DNA of 53,577 nucleotides from Acidimicrobiaceae bacterium (GTDB taxonomy: Bacteria > Actinomycetota > Acidimicrobiia > Acidimicrobiales > RAAP-2): contig PLHF01000059.1 in the NCBI GenBank assembly GCA_003138855.1, positions 1-53,577 of the forward strand, read 5' to 3'. A program made the position numbers and the translations under genes. The notes under the pieces were generated by a model. It was not told the origin of the DNA. It ran no database searches and saw nothing but the letters and a program-made list of their open reading frames with translations. The first letter of the stretch is position 1; every line of letters starts with the position of its first letter. This document shows, in pieces, positions 25,988 to 33,447 of the stretch.

Positions 25988-26941
25988 TCAAGCTCCCATG
26001 GCGCCTGTCGCCGGACCGGCGGGCCCCGCCTCGTTCACGGGCTCCACGATCGTGCCCCGTGTGCCTCGGAGCAGATCGGCAGCGTCGTCGAGTTGCCCGA
26101 TCATCGCCGGCTTTCCGGTCGCCTCCACGAAACGGCAGGCAGCTTCGACCTTGGGGCCCATCGACCCGGCAGGAAAGGGCTGGGCGCGCAGTCGGTCGGG
26201 GGTGGTGCGCCCGATCGGATGCGCTGTCTTCGTGCCGAACCCGGTCTCGACGTTGGCCACGTCCGTGAGGATCAACAGGGCGTCGGCCTCGAGGTCCCGG
26301 GCGAGCAGTGCCGCGCTCAGGTCCTTGTCGATGACCGCCTCCGCTCCCCGTAACCGACCGTTCTGGGCCCGGACCACCGGGATGCCACCGCCCCCGGCAC
26401 AGATGACGATGGCACCATCGCCCAGGAGCATGCGGATCGTCGGGAGCTCGACCATGGCCAGGGGTTCGGGGGAGGCCACCACCCGCCGCCAGTCGGAGCC
26501 GTCGGGTCGAATCTGCCATCCGCGCAGCGCCGCCAGCTTGCGGCCGTCGGCTTCGGAGAAGACCTGCCCGACGAACTTGGTCGGATGCTCGAACGCCGGG
26601 TCGTCGGCCGCCACCTCGGTCTGGCACACCAGGCTGACCACCTCCCGTCCGGGCAGGGCGTTCTCGAATGCCTGCAGGAGGAAGTAGCCGATCATGCCCT
26701 GGGACTCGGCGCCGAGCACATCGAGCGGGTAGGGAGCGGGTAGATCGGGATCGAGCGCGCTCTCGTTGGCCAGCAGGCCCACCTGTGGTCCGTTCCCGTG
26801 GGTGATCACCAGGTCATGGTCTCCGGCCAGTGGAGCCAGCGCGTCGACCGCCACGCCGACATGCTTTTCCTGGATCTCGGCCAGCGGAACCTCCCCGCGT
26901 TCGAGCAGGGCATTGCCACCCACGGCTACGACGAGGCGCAT
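25988..26941 (-). CDS. arcC: Carbamate kinase
   Basis: A 317-residue carbamate kinase catalysing carbamoyl phosphate + ADP to ATP + carbamate, the energy-yielding last step of the arginine deiminase pathway. Family motifs are intact: VAVGGNALL, ITHGNGPQVG, CAGGGGIPVV, VIDKDLSAALLA (catalytic Lys region) and PFPAGSMGPKVEA. Length is normal. Its ATG lies one base after the arcB stop, indicating tight translational coupling, and the broken arginase gene follows 4 bases after its own stop. Confidence 0.96.
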   Translation of the reverse strand: MRLVVAVGGNALLERGEVPLAEIQEKHVGVAVDALAPLAGDHDLVITHGNGPQVGLLANESALDPDLPAPYPLDVLGAESQGMIGYFLLQAFENALPGREVVSLVCQTEVAADDPAFEHPTKFVGQVFSEADGRKLAALRGWQIRPDGSDWRRVVASPEPLAMVELPTIRMLLGDGAIVICAGGGGIPVVRAQNGRLRGAEAVIDKDLSAALLARDLEADALLILTDVANVETGFGTKTAHPIGRTTPDRLRAQPFPAGSMGPKVEAACRFVEATGKPAMIGQLDDAADLLRGTRGTIVEPVNEAGPAGPATGAMGA

Positions 26942-26942
26942 C

Positions 26943-27965
26943 TCAGCTACCGAGGCTGGCGACCATTACCGCCTTGATGGTGTGGAGCCGGTTCTCCGCC
27001 TGGTCGAAGACGATGGAGGCGGCCGACTCGAAGACCTCGTCGGTGACCTCCAGGGCGGTGAGGTTCGACTTGTCGAAGATCTGGCGACCGAGCTCGGTCT
27101 CGGTGTTGTGCAGGGCCGGGAGGCAGTGCATGAACTTCACGTCGGGGTTCCCCGTCGCCTTCAAGGTGTCGGCATTGACCTGGTAGGGGAGGAGCTGACC
27201 GATCCTCGTGTCCCAGTCTGAGGCCGGCTGGCCCATCGACACCCAGACATCGGTGTAGACGAAGTCGGCACCTTCCACCCCGCCCAGCACGTCCGCGCCG
27301 ATGTGGACCCTCGCCCCCGACTGAGCGGCGAGCTCCCTGGCGATGGTCTGGACGTCGGAGGAGGGCCAGAGCTCCTCGGGGGCGGCTATGCGCACGTCCA
27401 TGCCGAGCAGGGCACCGGTGACCAGGAGCGAGCTGGCAGTGTTGTTGCTGGCATCCCCCAGGTAGCAGTACCCGACCCGGTCGAGCGGCTTGTCCACGTG
27501 GTCACGCATGGTCAGGATGTCGGCCAGCATCTGGGTGGGGTGCCACTGGTCGGTGAGCCCGTTCCAGACCGGAACCCCGGCGAACCTTCCCAGGATCTCG
27601 ACGGAGTCCTGGGCGAAGCCCCGGTACTCGATGCCGTCGAACATGCGACCCAGTACCCGGGCCGTGTCCTTCATCGACTCCCCTTGGCCGATGTGGGTTC
27701 CCTCCGGTCCGAGGTAGGTGACGTGCGCCCCCTGGTCGTGGGCACCGACCTCGAAGGCCGACCGGGTGCGGGTGGAGGCCTTTTCGAAGATGAGGGCGAT
27801 GTTGGCTCCCACCAACCGCTGGCGCTCGGTGCCCGTCCGCTTCTCCTCCCGGAGCCGGGCGGCCAGGTCGATGATGGTGAGGAACTCCTGTTTGGTCAGG
27901 TCCACCTCCTTGAGGAGGCTCCTCCCGTGCAGGTGCGTGAGGTCGTCGTTCTCGATGGCGTGCAC
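26943..27965 (-). CDS. arcB: Ornithine carbamoyltransferase (catabolic)
   Basis: A 340-residue ornithine carbamoyltransferase. In this context it works in the catabolic direction, phosphorolysing citrulline to ornithine and carbamoyl phosphate. Signatures: carbamoyl-phosphate site [10 protein letters not shown] (STRTR at 64-68), [20 protein letters not shown], the ornithine-site SMG and the catalytic HCLPA. The start is GTG 27965, three bases after the arcA stop, so the genes are coupled. The N-terminal sequence [27 protein letters not shown] is typical of bacterial ArcB/ArgF. The catabolic assignment rests on the operon. Confidence 0.95.
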   Translation of the reverse strand: MHAIENDDLTHLHGRSLLKEVDLTKQEFLTIIDLAARLREEKRTGTERQRLVGANIALIFEKASTRTRSAFEVGAHDQGAHVTYLGPEGTHIGQGESMKDTARVLGRMFDGIEYRGFAQDSVEILGRFAGVPVWNGLTDQWHPTQMLADILTMRDHVDKPLDRVGYCYLGDASNNTASSLLVTGALLGMDVRIAAPEELWPSSDVQTIARELAAQSGARVHIGADVLGGVEGADFVYTDVWVSMGQPASDWDTRIGQLLPYQVNADTLKATGNPDVKFMHCLPALHNTETELGRQIFDKSNLTALEVTDEVFESAASIVFDQAENRLHTIKAVMVASLGS

Positions 27966-27968
27966 CGC

Positions 27969-29189
27969 TCAGGCCGGGTCCCGCTGGAGCGGGCAGGTCA
28001 TGCACCGGGGGCCGCCCCGGCCCCGCCCGAGCTCGCTGCCACCGATGTCGACGACCTCGATCCCGTGCTTGCGGAGCATGGTGTTGGTGGCCACGTTGCG
28101 CTGGTAGCCCATGACCACTCCGGGGGCCACGGCCAGGTAGTTGGTGCCGTCGTCCCACTGCTCGCGCTCGGCCGCCCGGATGTCCTCGTCGGTGGTGAGC
28201 ACGGTGATCTCCTCGACTTGGAGGATCTCGGCCAGCGTGTCCCACAAGTTGTGGTTGTGGGAGATCGTGAACTGGCCTGGCTGCTCGCTCTGGGTGATGG
28301 TCCAGCTGCGGAGGTGTCGGTCGAAGTAGGGGTACAGCACGAACGTGGCCGTGTCCACCATGGACATGACCGTATCGAGGTGCATGAAGGCGTGGCTGTG
28401 GGGGAGCTCGATGGCTACGACAGTCGTCGCCTGCCCGGCGTCGAACAGGGCGTGGGCCACACTCTCGATGGCCATGGGGGTGGTGCGCTCTCCCATGCCG
28501 ATGAGCACTGCGCCGTTTCCGATCACATGGACGTCGCCACCTTCGATGGTGGCCGGCTGGTAGTTACGGTCATCCCCGCCGTAGTACGTCACGAAGTCGG
28601 CCCCGCTGAACATCGGGTGGAACTGGTAGATGGCCCTGGTGTGGAGTGACTCGCGCTGGCGGGCCGGCTTGGCCATGGGGTTGATGGTCACCCCGCCGTA
28701 GATCCAGCACGAGTTGTCACGTTGGAACAGATGGTTGGGTAGCGGAGCCAACACGAAGTCGTCGGCCTTCAGCATGTTCCACTTGAGACTGTGGGCCCGC
28801 AATGGATGCAGGTCGGCCTTCAGCACACCCCCCACCAGAAACTGGGACAGCTCCACCCCGTCGAGGTGCTCGAACAGCCGTCGCACCGGCTCTATCAATG
28901 AGGGGCCGAGGATCTGAGGCGTGCAAAGGCGGTCGAGCACGAAGGCCCGGCCCTCGGGCAGCTCGAGCGTCTCGGCCAGGAGCTGACCGTAGTAGTGGAC
29001 GAGCACGCCCTTGTCCCGGAGGGCCTCGGCGAAGGCATCGTGCTCCTCTTTGGCCTTCGACGCCCACATCACGTCGTCGAAGAGCAGCTCGCCGATGTTG
29101 TCGGGGGTGAGCCTCGACAGTTCGAGCCCGGGGCGGTGGATGATGGCTTCGCGAAGCTGGCCGATCTCGGAACCTACGTTGAATGTCAT
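27969..29189 (-). CDS. arcA: Arginine deiminase
   Basis: A 406-residue arginine deiminase converting arginine to citrulline and ammonia. All catalytic blocks of the guanidino-modifying fold are visible: [11 protein letters not shown] (substrate Asp), [11 protein letters not shown] (Glu), [14 protein letters not shown] (His and Asp) and the C-terminal nucleophile [10 protein letters not shown] (Cys396). The start [21 protein letters not shown] is standard, with AGGAG upstream of ATG 29189. It is the first enzyme gene of the operon, 47 bases after the permease stop. The pathway gives one ATP per arginine and ammonia for acid resistance. Confidence 0.97.
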   Translation of the reverse strand: MTFNVGSEIGQLREAIIHRPGLELSRLTPDNIGELLFDDVMWASKAKEEHDAFAEALRDKGVLVHYYGQLLAETLELPEGRAFVLDRLCTPQILGPSLIEPVRRLFEHLDGVELSQFLVGGVLKADLHPLRAHSLKWNMLKADDFVLAPLPNHLFQRDNSCWIYGGVTINPMAKPARQRESLHTRAIYQFHPMFSGADFVTYYGGDDRNYQPATIEGGDVHVIGNGAVLIGMGERTTPMAIESVAHALFDAGQATTVVAIELPHSHAFMHLDTVMSMVDTATFVLYPYFDRHLRSWTITQSEQPGQFTISHNHNLWDTLAEILQVEEITVLTTDEDIRAAEREQWDDGTNYLAVAPGVVMGYQRNVATNTMLRKHGIEVVDIGGSELGRGRGGPRCMTCPLQRDPA

Positions 29190-29236
29190 ATGGGATTCTC
29201 CTGTCGGGTTCGACTTCTCGTTGGTTGCCCGCTGGC

Positions 29237-30724
29237 TCAGGCCGACGTGGACAGCTCGGCCGCCGGCTCCTCGGGGGGGAGGTCCACCGGCTCGCCGGCC
29301 TCACCGAGACGCTGCCGGCGGGCGTTCAAGAAGGCGTACAGGATGAGCCCCACCAGGATCACGACGAGGGCCTGGTAGACGACCTGGTACCCCGAGGCGA
29401 ACGTCACCCACATCGAGAACAGGACGCTCGCCCCGGCGACCGAGAGGTCGCGTGCGAGCTGCCAGCCCTGGACGCGCCGACGGCGTGAGACGAGGAACGT
29501 GAGCTGGGCGATGGCCGACATGAAGTAGGGGATGGCCACGGTGACCACGGTGAGGTCGACCAGGTAGGTGAAGACCGTGAGCCCGGCGCTGGTGTTGTAG
29601 CGCCACAGCATGAGCAGCGATGGCAGCACGGTCCCGACCACGATGCCGAACCAGGCCGTGCCCCTGCGGTCGGCCCAGGCGAAGGGCCGGGGGAAGAGGT
29701 CGTCCTGGGCGATCGCCCGTGACGTCTCGGTGACGATCAGGGTCCAGCCGTTGAGGGCCCCGATGCCCGAGATGACAGCCACGGCGGCGATGAACTTCCC
29801 GGCCCAGGCTTCATGGGGGAAGATGGACTCGAATGCGTTGACGAACGGCGACCCGGTGTTCACCAGCGTGTGGTGGGACACCAGTCCCATCACTGCTGCC
29901 GTGACCAGCACGTACAGGATGGCGCTGAGCGCCGTGCCGAGAAGCGAGGCGCGACCGACGTTCACCCGGGGGTTCTTCACCCGCTTGGCCGTGACTGCTG
30001 CCGCCTCGACCCCGATGAAGGAGAAGAGCGCCACCCCGGCGGCGATCCCGATGCCGCTGTAAAGGCTGCCGCCCGAGGCGTTGAAGGGTCCGAAGTTGGC
30101 CTTGTCGATGAAGAACCATCCGACGATGCCGACGAACAGCAGGGGAAGGAACTTGAGGACGACGGTGATGTTCTGGAACCACGCCATCTGGCGGACCCCG
30201 ACCAGGTTCACGATGGCCGGCACCCACAGTCCCACCATGGCGATGCCCCAGTTCTCCATGCCGCTCGGATGGGTGAAGCCGAACAGGGCGTCGACGTAGA
30301 ACACCCAGGACGAGACGATGGCCGCGTTTCCGGCCCAGGACTGGATCCAGTAGCACCAGCCGACGAGATAGCCGGCGAAGTCGCCGAACTCGTGCCGGGA
30401 GTAGGCGTAGAGCCCGCCGTCGCTGTTGGGCACCCGCTTCGTGAGCTGGCCGAACAGCACGGCCAGGAGCATCGCGCCCACGGCGATGACGCCCAGGACG
30501 ACGATCCCCATGGTGCCGGCACCAGCCAGCACGGCCGGCATGGTGAACACGCCGGTCCCGACGATGCTGCCGATGACCAGCGCGGTCGCCGACGTCAGCC
30601 CCAGGGCACGGGCTTTCTCCTCGTTCCGCGGCGACAGCGGCTGGTCGGAGGGTGCTGGTCGCCCAGGCGGCCGAGCGCCGGTGGCTGCCGGGGGAACAAT
30701 CGTCTCTTCCGAGGGTGCGCTCAT
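29237..30724 (-). CDS. APC-family amino acid permease, probable arginine/ornithine antiporter
   Basis: A 495-residue membrane protein with about twelve hydrophobic segments of the APC superfamily (opening [19 protein letters not shown], the conserved TM1 [15 protein letters not shown], and [18 protein letters not shown] in TM6). A Pro-rich cytoplasmic N-terminal tail of about 30 residues and an acidic C-terminus flank the core. As first gene of the arginine deiminase operon it most likely exchanges arginine for ornithine (ArcD role), so the cell neither spends energy on uptake nor loses balance. Specificity is inferred from context. ATG 30724; the upstream 360 bases are divergent from the ackA relic. 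Confidence 0.88.
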   Translation of the reverse strand: MSAPSEETIVPPAATGARPPGRPAPSDQPLSPRNEEKARALGLTSATALVIGSIVGTGVFTMPAVLAGAGTMGIVVLGVIAVGAMLLAVLFGQLTKRVPNSDGGLYAYSRHEFGDFAGYLVGWCYWIQSWAGNAAIVSSWVFYVDALFGFTHPSGMENWGIAMVGLWVPAIVNLVGVRQMAWFQNITVVLKFLPLLFVGIVGWFFIDKANFGPFNASGGSLYSGIGIAAGVALFSFIGVEAAAVTAKRVKNPRVNVGRASLLGTALSAILYVLVTAAVMGLVSHHTLVNTGSPFVNAFESIFPHEAWAGKFIAAVAVISGIGALNGWTLIVTETSRAIAQDDLFPRPFAWADRRGTAWFGIVVGTVLPSLLMLWRYNTSAGLTVFTYLVDLTVVTVAIPYFMSAIAQLTFLVSRRRRVQGWQLARDLSVAGASVLFSMWVTFASGYQVVYQALVVILVGLILYAFLNARRQRLGEAGEPVDLPPEEPAAELSTSA

Positions 30725-31084
30725 GGCGCGGTCACCGAAGGCCCCTCAAGGATGTCCGCCACGACCCCGTTGTCTCGGCGGGTGCACTTCGAACGGTCGA
30801 TGCTCATAGCGCTCTTGGGCCTCTCCTGGGCGATGGGGCTGCGTCACCAAGGGTCTGGAGCGACGATCGATGAGCCGCTGAAACCAACGGACTCAGAAGC
30901 GGTGATGCAAATAGGACGGTACACCCTGCGGGTGCGCTCCACAACGGGAATCTGCACTGCTTCGAAGCGAACGTGGAGGTGGCCCGAGAGGGTCACCCGG
31001 CACCTCCCGGCACTTCCAGGACCGCACCACAGGGGGCCACCTCGGATGGCGGTGGTACCGCCCCACTCGAAGTCGTCTGACAAG
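30725..31084. other. Upstream region of the arginine deiminase operon
   Basis: About 360 bases between the permease start and the ackA relic. It should contain the operon promoter. I looked for ARG-box-like and DosR-box-like palindromes and saw none convincing. Confidence 0.4.
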
Positions 31085-31378
31085 GTGGGCAGCGTCAACA
31101 TCCTTGCGGTCGACGTCGGTTCGAGCAGCATCAAGCTCCGGGTGCTCGATGACGATGACACGAGCCTCGCTGCCATCGACGCCCTGCGCTCGTTGCGTCC
31201 GGACATGTCCCAGGTTGCCTGCTTCGATACCAGCTTCCATACCGACATGCCTTCGAGAGCCGCTACCTACGCGGTGCCCCGTGAATGGCGGGAGGAGTGG
31301 GGCATCCGGCATTTCGGTTTCCACGGGCTCAGCCATGACTGAGCCAACCGACGAGCGGCCGAGCTCCTGGGCCGCCCG
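31085..31378 (+). pseudogene. Acetate kinase remnant with in-frame deletion and nonsense codon
   Basis: The frame opens VNILAVDVGSSSIKLRVLDDDD, the N-terminus of acetate kinase, then passes directly to SLAAIDALRSLRPD, VACFDTSFHTDMP, ATYAVPREW and HFGFHGLSH, which in intact enzymes lie about 100 residues later (after HQPK). A deletion has thus removed the intervening part but kept the frame. A TGA (31340-31342) follows where the family has Trp (SHAW), and the frame resumes ANRRAAELLGRP before homology stops. A full enzyme is about 390 residues. It lost roughly three quarters, including most of the active site. A later frame near 31413 (GLGFLGMEI) may be more of the C-terminus. Confidence 0.75.
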
Positions 31379-31709
31379 AGGGGTCAGCTCGGCTGCGCGC
31401 TGATACGTGCGCAGGCCTCGGCTTTCTCGGAATGGAGATCGCCCCGACGACCAGCGCGCATGATGCGGAATGTCGGGTGGTACCCGACGATCCGCCGGTC
31501 AGCAACTGCTGCAGGCTCCCGAAGGTGCCCTCACGCAGGTGGAGCCCTCCCTTCGCCTGCTTCCTACTGGTGAGTAGCATGCATACTGCCTTCGAGAGCG
31601 AGGGATTCGAGGTGGCGTTGGCCGCCCGTATTGACCTCGGAGGTGACGGGTCCGTGTCGAATGCACCGGTGAGGCCTGAAGGCGTCAGCCCCCCGGTCGC
31701 GGTCCCAAC

Positions 31710-32468
31710 GTGAGCTCGGCCCCGGGACTTGGCCTGCCCGAGCGCTTACGGGCCTGCCTCTTCGACCTGGACGGGGTCCTGACCGAGACGGCCACCGTCC
31801 ACGCCACCGCCTGGAAGGAGATGTTCGACGCCTACCTGAAGGCAAGGTCCGATACCAATGGTGAGGCCTTCTCCGGCTTCGACCAGGTAGCCGACTACGA
31901 CACGTACGTCGATGGCAAGACCAGGGATGACGGGACGCGCTCGTTTCTGCATTCACGGCATATCGATCTACCCGACGGTCATCCTGATGACCCGGCGGGG
32001 ACGGAGTCGGTGAAAGGGCTCGGCAAATCGAAGAACGAGATCTTCCTGCGGAGGATCCAGGAAGACGGTGTCGAGGCGTATCCCGGTTCGATCCGCTACG
32101 TTCGGGCCGTTCGCTCCGCCGGAGTGCACTGCGCCGTGGTCTCCTCCAGTGCCAACTGCGGCGCCGTCCTCGAGGCTGCCGGAATCGCCGACCTGTTCGA
32201 GCTACGAATCGACGGCATGACCATCGCGAAGGACCATCTGGCCGGAAAGCCGGCGCCCGACACCTATCTGGCGGCGGCCCGTGCACTGGGCGTCGAACCC
32301 GATCAGGCCGCCGTGTTCGAGGATGCCCTGTCCGGGGTGGAGGCGGGCCGGGCGGGGCGGTTCGGCTTCGTGGTCGGAGTCGACCGAAGCGGCCAGGCGG
32401 AGGCCTTGGCCCGCCACGGTGCTGACATCGTGGTGGGCGATCTTGCCGACCTGATGGACCCGCCCTGA
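31710..32468 (+). CDS. Beta-phosphoglucomutase-like HAD hydrolase
   Basis: A 252-residue HAD protein with the aspartyl nucleophile motif CLFDLDGVLTET (D19 and D21), an alpha-helical cap with the long insertion DQVADYDTYVDGKTRDDGTRSFL typical of beta-phosphoglucomutases, and the later motifs VVSSSANC, AGKPAPDTYLAA and VFEDALSGVEAG. It would isomerise beta-glucose-1-phosphate to glucose-6-phosphate, the product of inverting GH65 phosphorylases, and such a gene follows on the other strand. In mycobacterial Rv2006 this domain is fused in front of OtsB-like and GH65 domains. GTG 31710 is the likely start; no strong ribosome site. Confidence 0.88.
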   Translation: MSSAPGLGLPERLRACLFDLDGVLTETATVHATAWKEMFDAYLKARSDTNGEAFSGFDQVADYDTYVDGKTRDDGTRSFLHSRHIDLPDGHPDDPAGTESVKGLGKSKNEIFLRRIQEDGVEAYPGSIRYVRAVRSAGVHCAVVSSSANCGAVLEAAGIADLFELRIDGMTIAKDHLAGKPAPDTYLAAARALGVEPDQAAVFEDALSGVEAGRAGRFGFVVGVDRSGQAEALARHGADIVVGDLADLMDPP

Positions 32469-32583
32469 TCGAGCACCCGGCCTACCCGGTCGAACCACGG
32501 TGCCAACGAGTCGCAACCTCTGCCCTACGCCGAAGCCGGCTAGGCCGGAGAGCCGCTCCAGCTCCATGGCGATGGGCAACCGT

Positions 32584-33447
32584 TCACCGTGTCGCTGGGG
32601 AGCCCGATCGCCCTTCCGACCGGGACGGTCCCGTGCCCGGACCTACCGAGCCAACCGCATGGCCGTCGGCCGAGGCGTCGCCAGGAGATGCCAGCGGGAG
32701 CAGCAGGACGGGAAGTGCCGAACCGCTGAGCACGCCTCGCACCACGCTGGCCCGCTCGGGAGATGGGCTCTGGGACCAGCTGAGCACGATCAGGTCCATG
32801 CGCTGGTCGGCGGACACCGCGGCAACCTGTTCGACGACGGAGCCCGTCCGGAGCTCGACACGGTTCGCATCGGGAAAATGCCGGTTGAGGAACTCCCGCC
32901 CCAGGATGTCGATGTCGTACTCGGGTCGGTCCAGCATGACCGGGACCGTGGCATCGGTGAACACATGGAGAACCACCAGCTCGACCTGGTCGGCCAGCAG
33001 GGGGAGCAACCGCTCCAGTACGGGGCGCGAGGAACCCTCGGTCCCCTCCAGCGGGAGGAGGATCCGCCGGATGGCCCCGGGAGAACCGGTGGCAGGCGGT
33101 ACGACGACCACCGGTTTGTCGGCATGCTCGAGCAGGGCCCGTGCGGTGTGACCGGTCGGATACGGCTCCGTTCGGGCGGCCCCGGACCAGGCTCCGATCG
33201 CGGCGACGATCACCTCGGGGTCGCCCAGAGCAGCGATCAGTGTGGGTTCCAGTGGGCCTTCGACGACACGGAGCGGGACCTGGGCCCGGGTGGCCGTAGA
33301 CTCGACCGCGTCGAACGGCTCCAGGGGATCGGTCCGGACGTAGACCGCCCGGACCGGGGTGCCGGTGAGCCGGCCGATGCGCATGGCCGCGTCCAGGACC
33401 GCTCTGGCACTGGCGGAATTGTCGAGGGCAGCGAGCACGAAGCTCAC
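32584..33447 (-). CDS. Tandem universal stress protein (UspA) domain protein
   Basis: A 287-residue protein with two consecutive Usp folds. Domain 1 (1 to about 120) opens SFVLAALDNSASARAVLDAA and ends ALLEHADKPVVVVPP; domain 2 opens RRILLPLEGTEGSSRPVLE and ends VLSGSALPVLLLPLA, followed by a low-complexity tail of about 35 residues. The ATP-binding GxxGx9GS/T motif is not well kept in either half, so nucleotide binding is uncertain. GTG 33447 overlaps the stop of the upstream GH65 gene by GTGA, so the two are translationally coupled, with GGAG just before it. Role: survival under stress or energy limitation, inferred. Confidence 0.88.
   Translation of the reverse strand: MSFVLAALDNSASARAVLDAAMRIGRLTGTPVRAVYVRTDPLEPFDAVESTATRAQVPLRVVEGPLEPTLIAALGDPEVIVAAIGAWSGAARTEPYPTGHTARALLEHADKPVVVVPPATGSPGAIRRILLPLEGTEGSSRPVLERLLPLLADQVELVVLHVFTDATVPVMLDRPEYDIDILGREFLNRHFPDANRVELRTGSVVEQVAAVSADQRMDLIVLSWSQSPSPERASVVRGVLSGSALPVLLLPLASPGDASADGHAVGSVGPGTGPSRSEGRSGSPATR

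Noticed and set aside
27303-28649. A 448-codon plus-strand frame
   Set aside because: It is the antisense shadow of arcB and arcA, whose catalytic motifs are unambiguous.
30725-31084. ARG-box or DosR-box operators before the arginine deiminase operon
   Set aside because: No palindrome close to either consensus could be found by eye.
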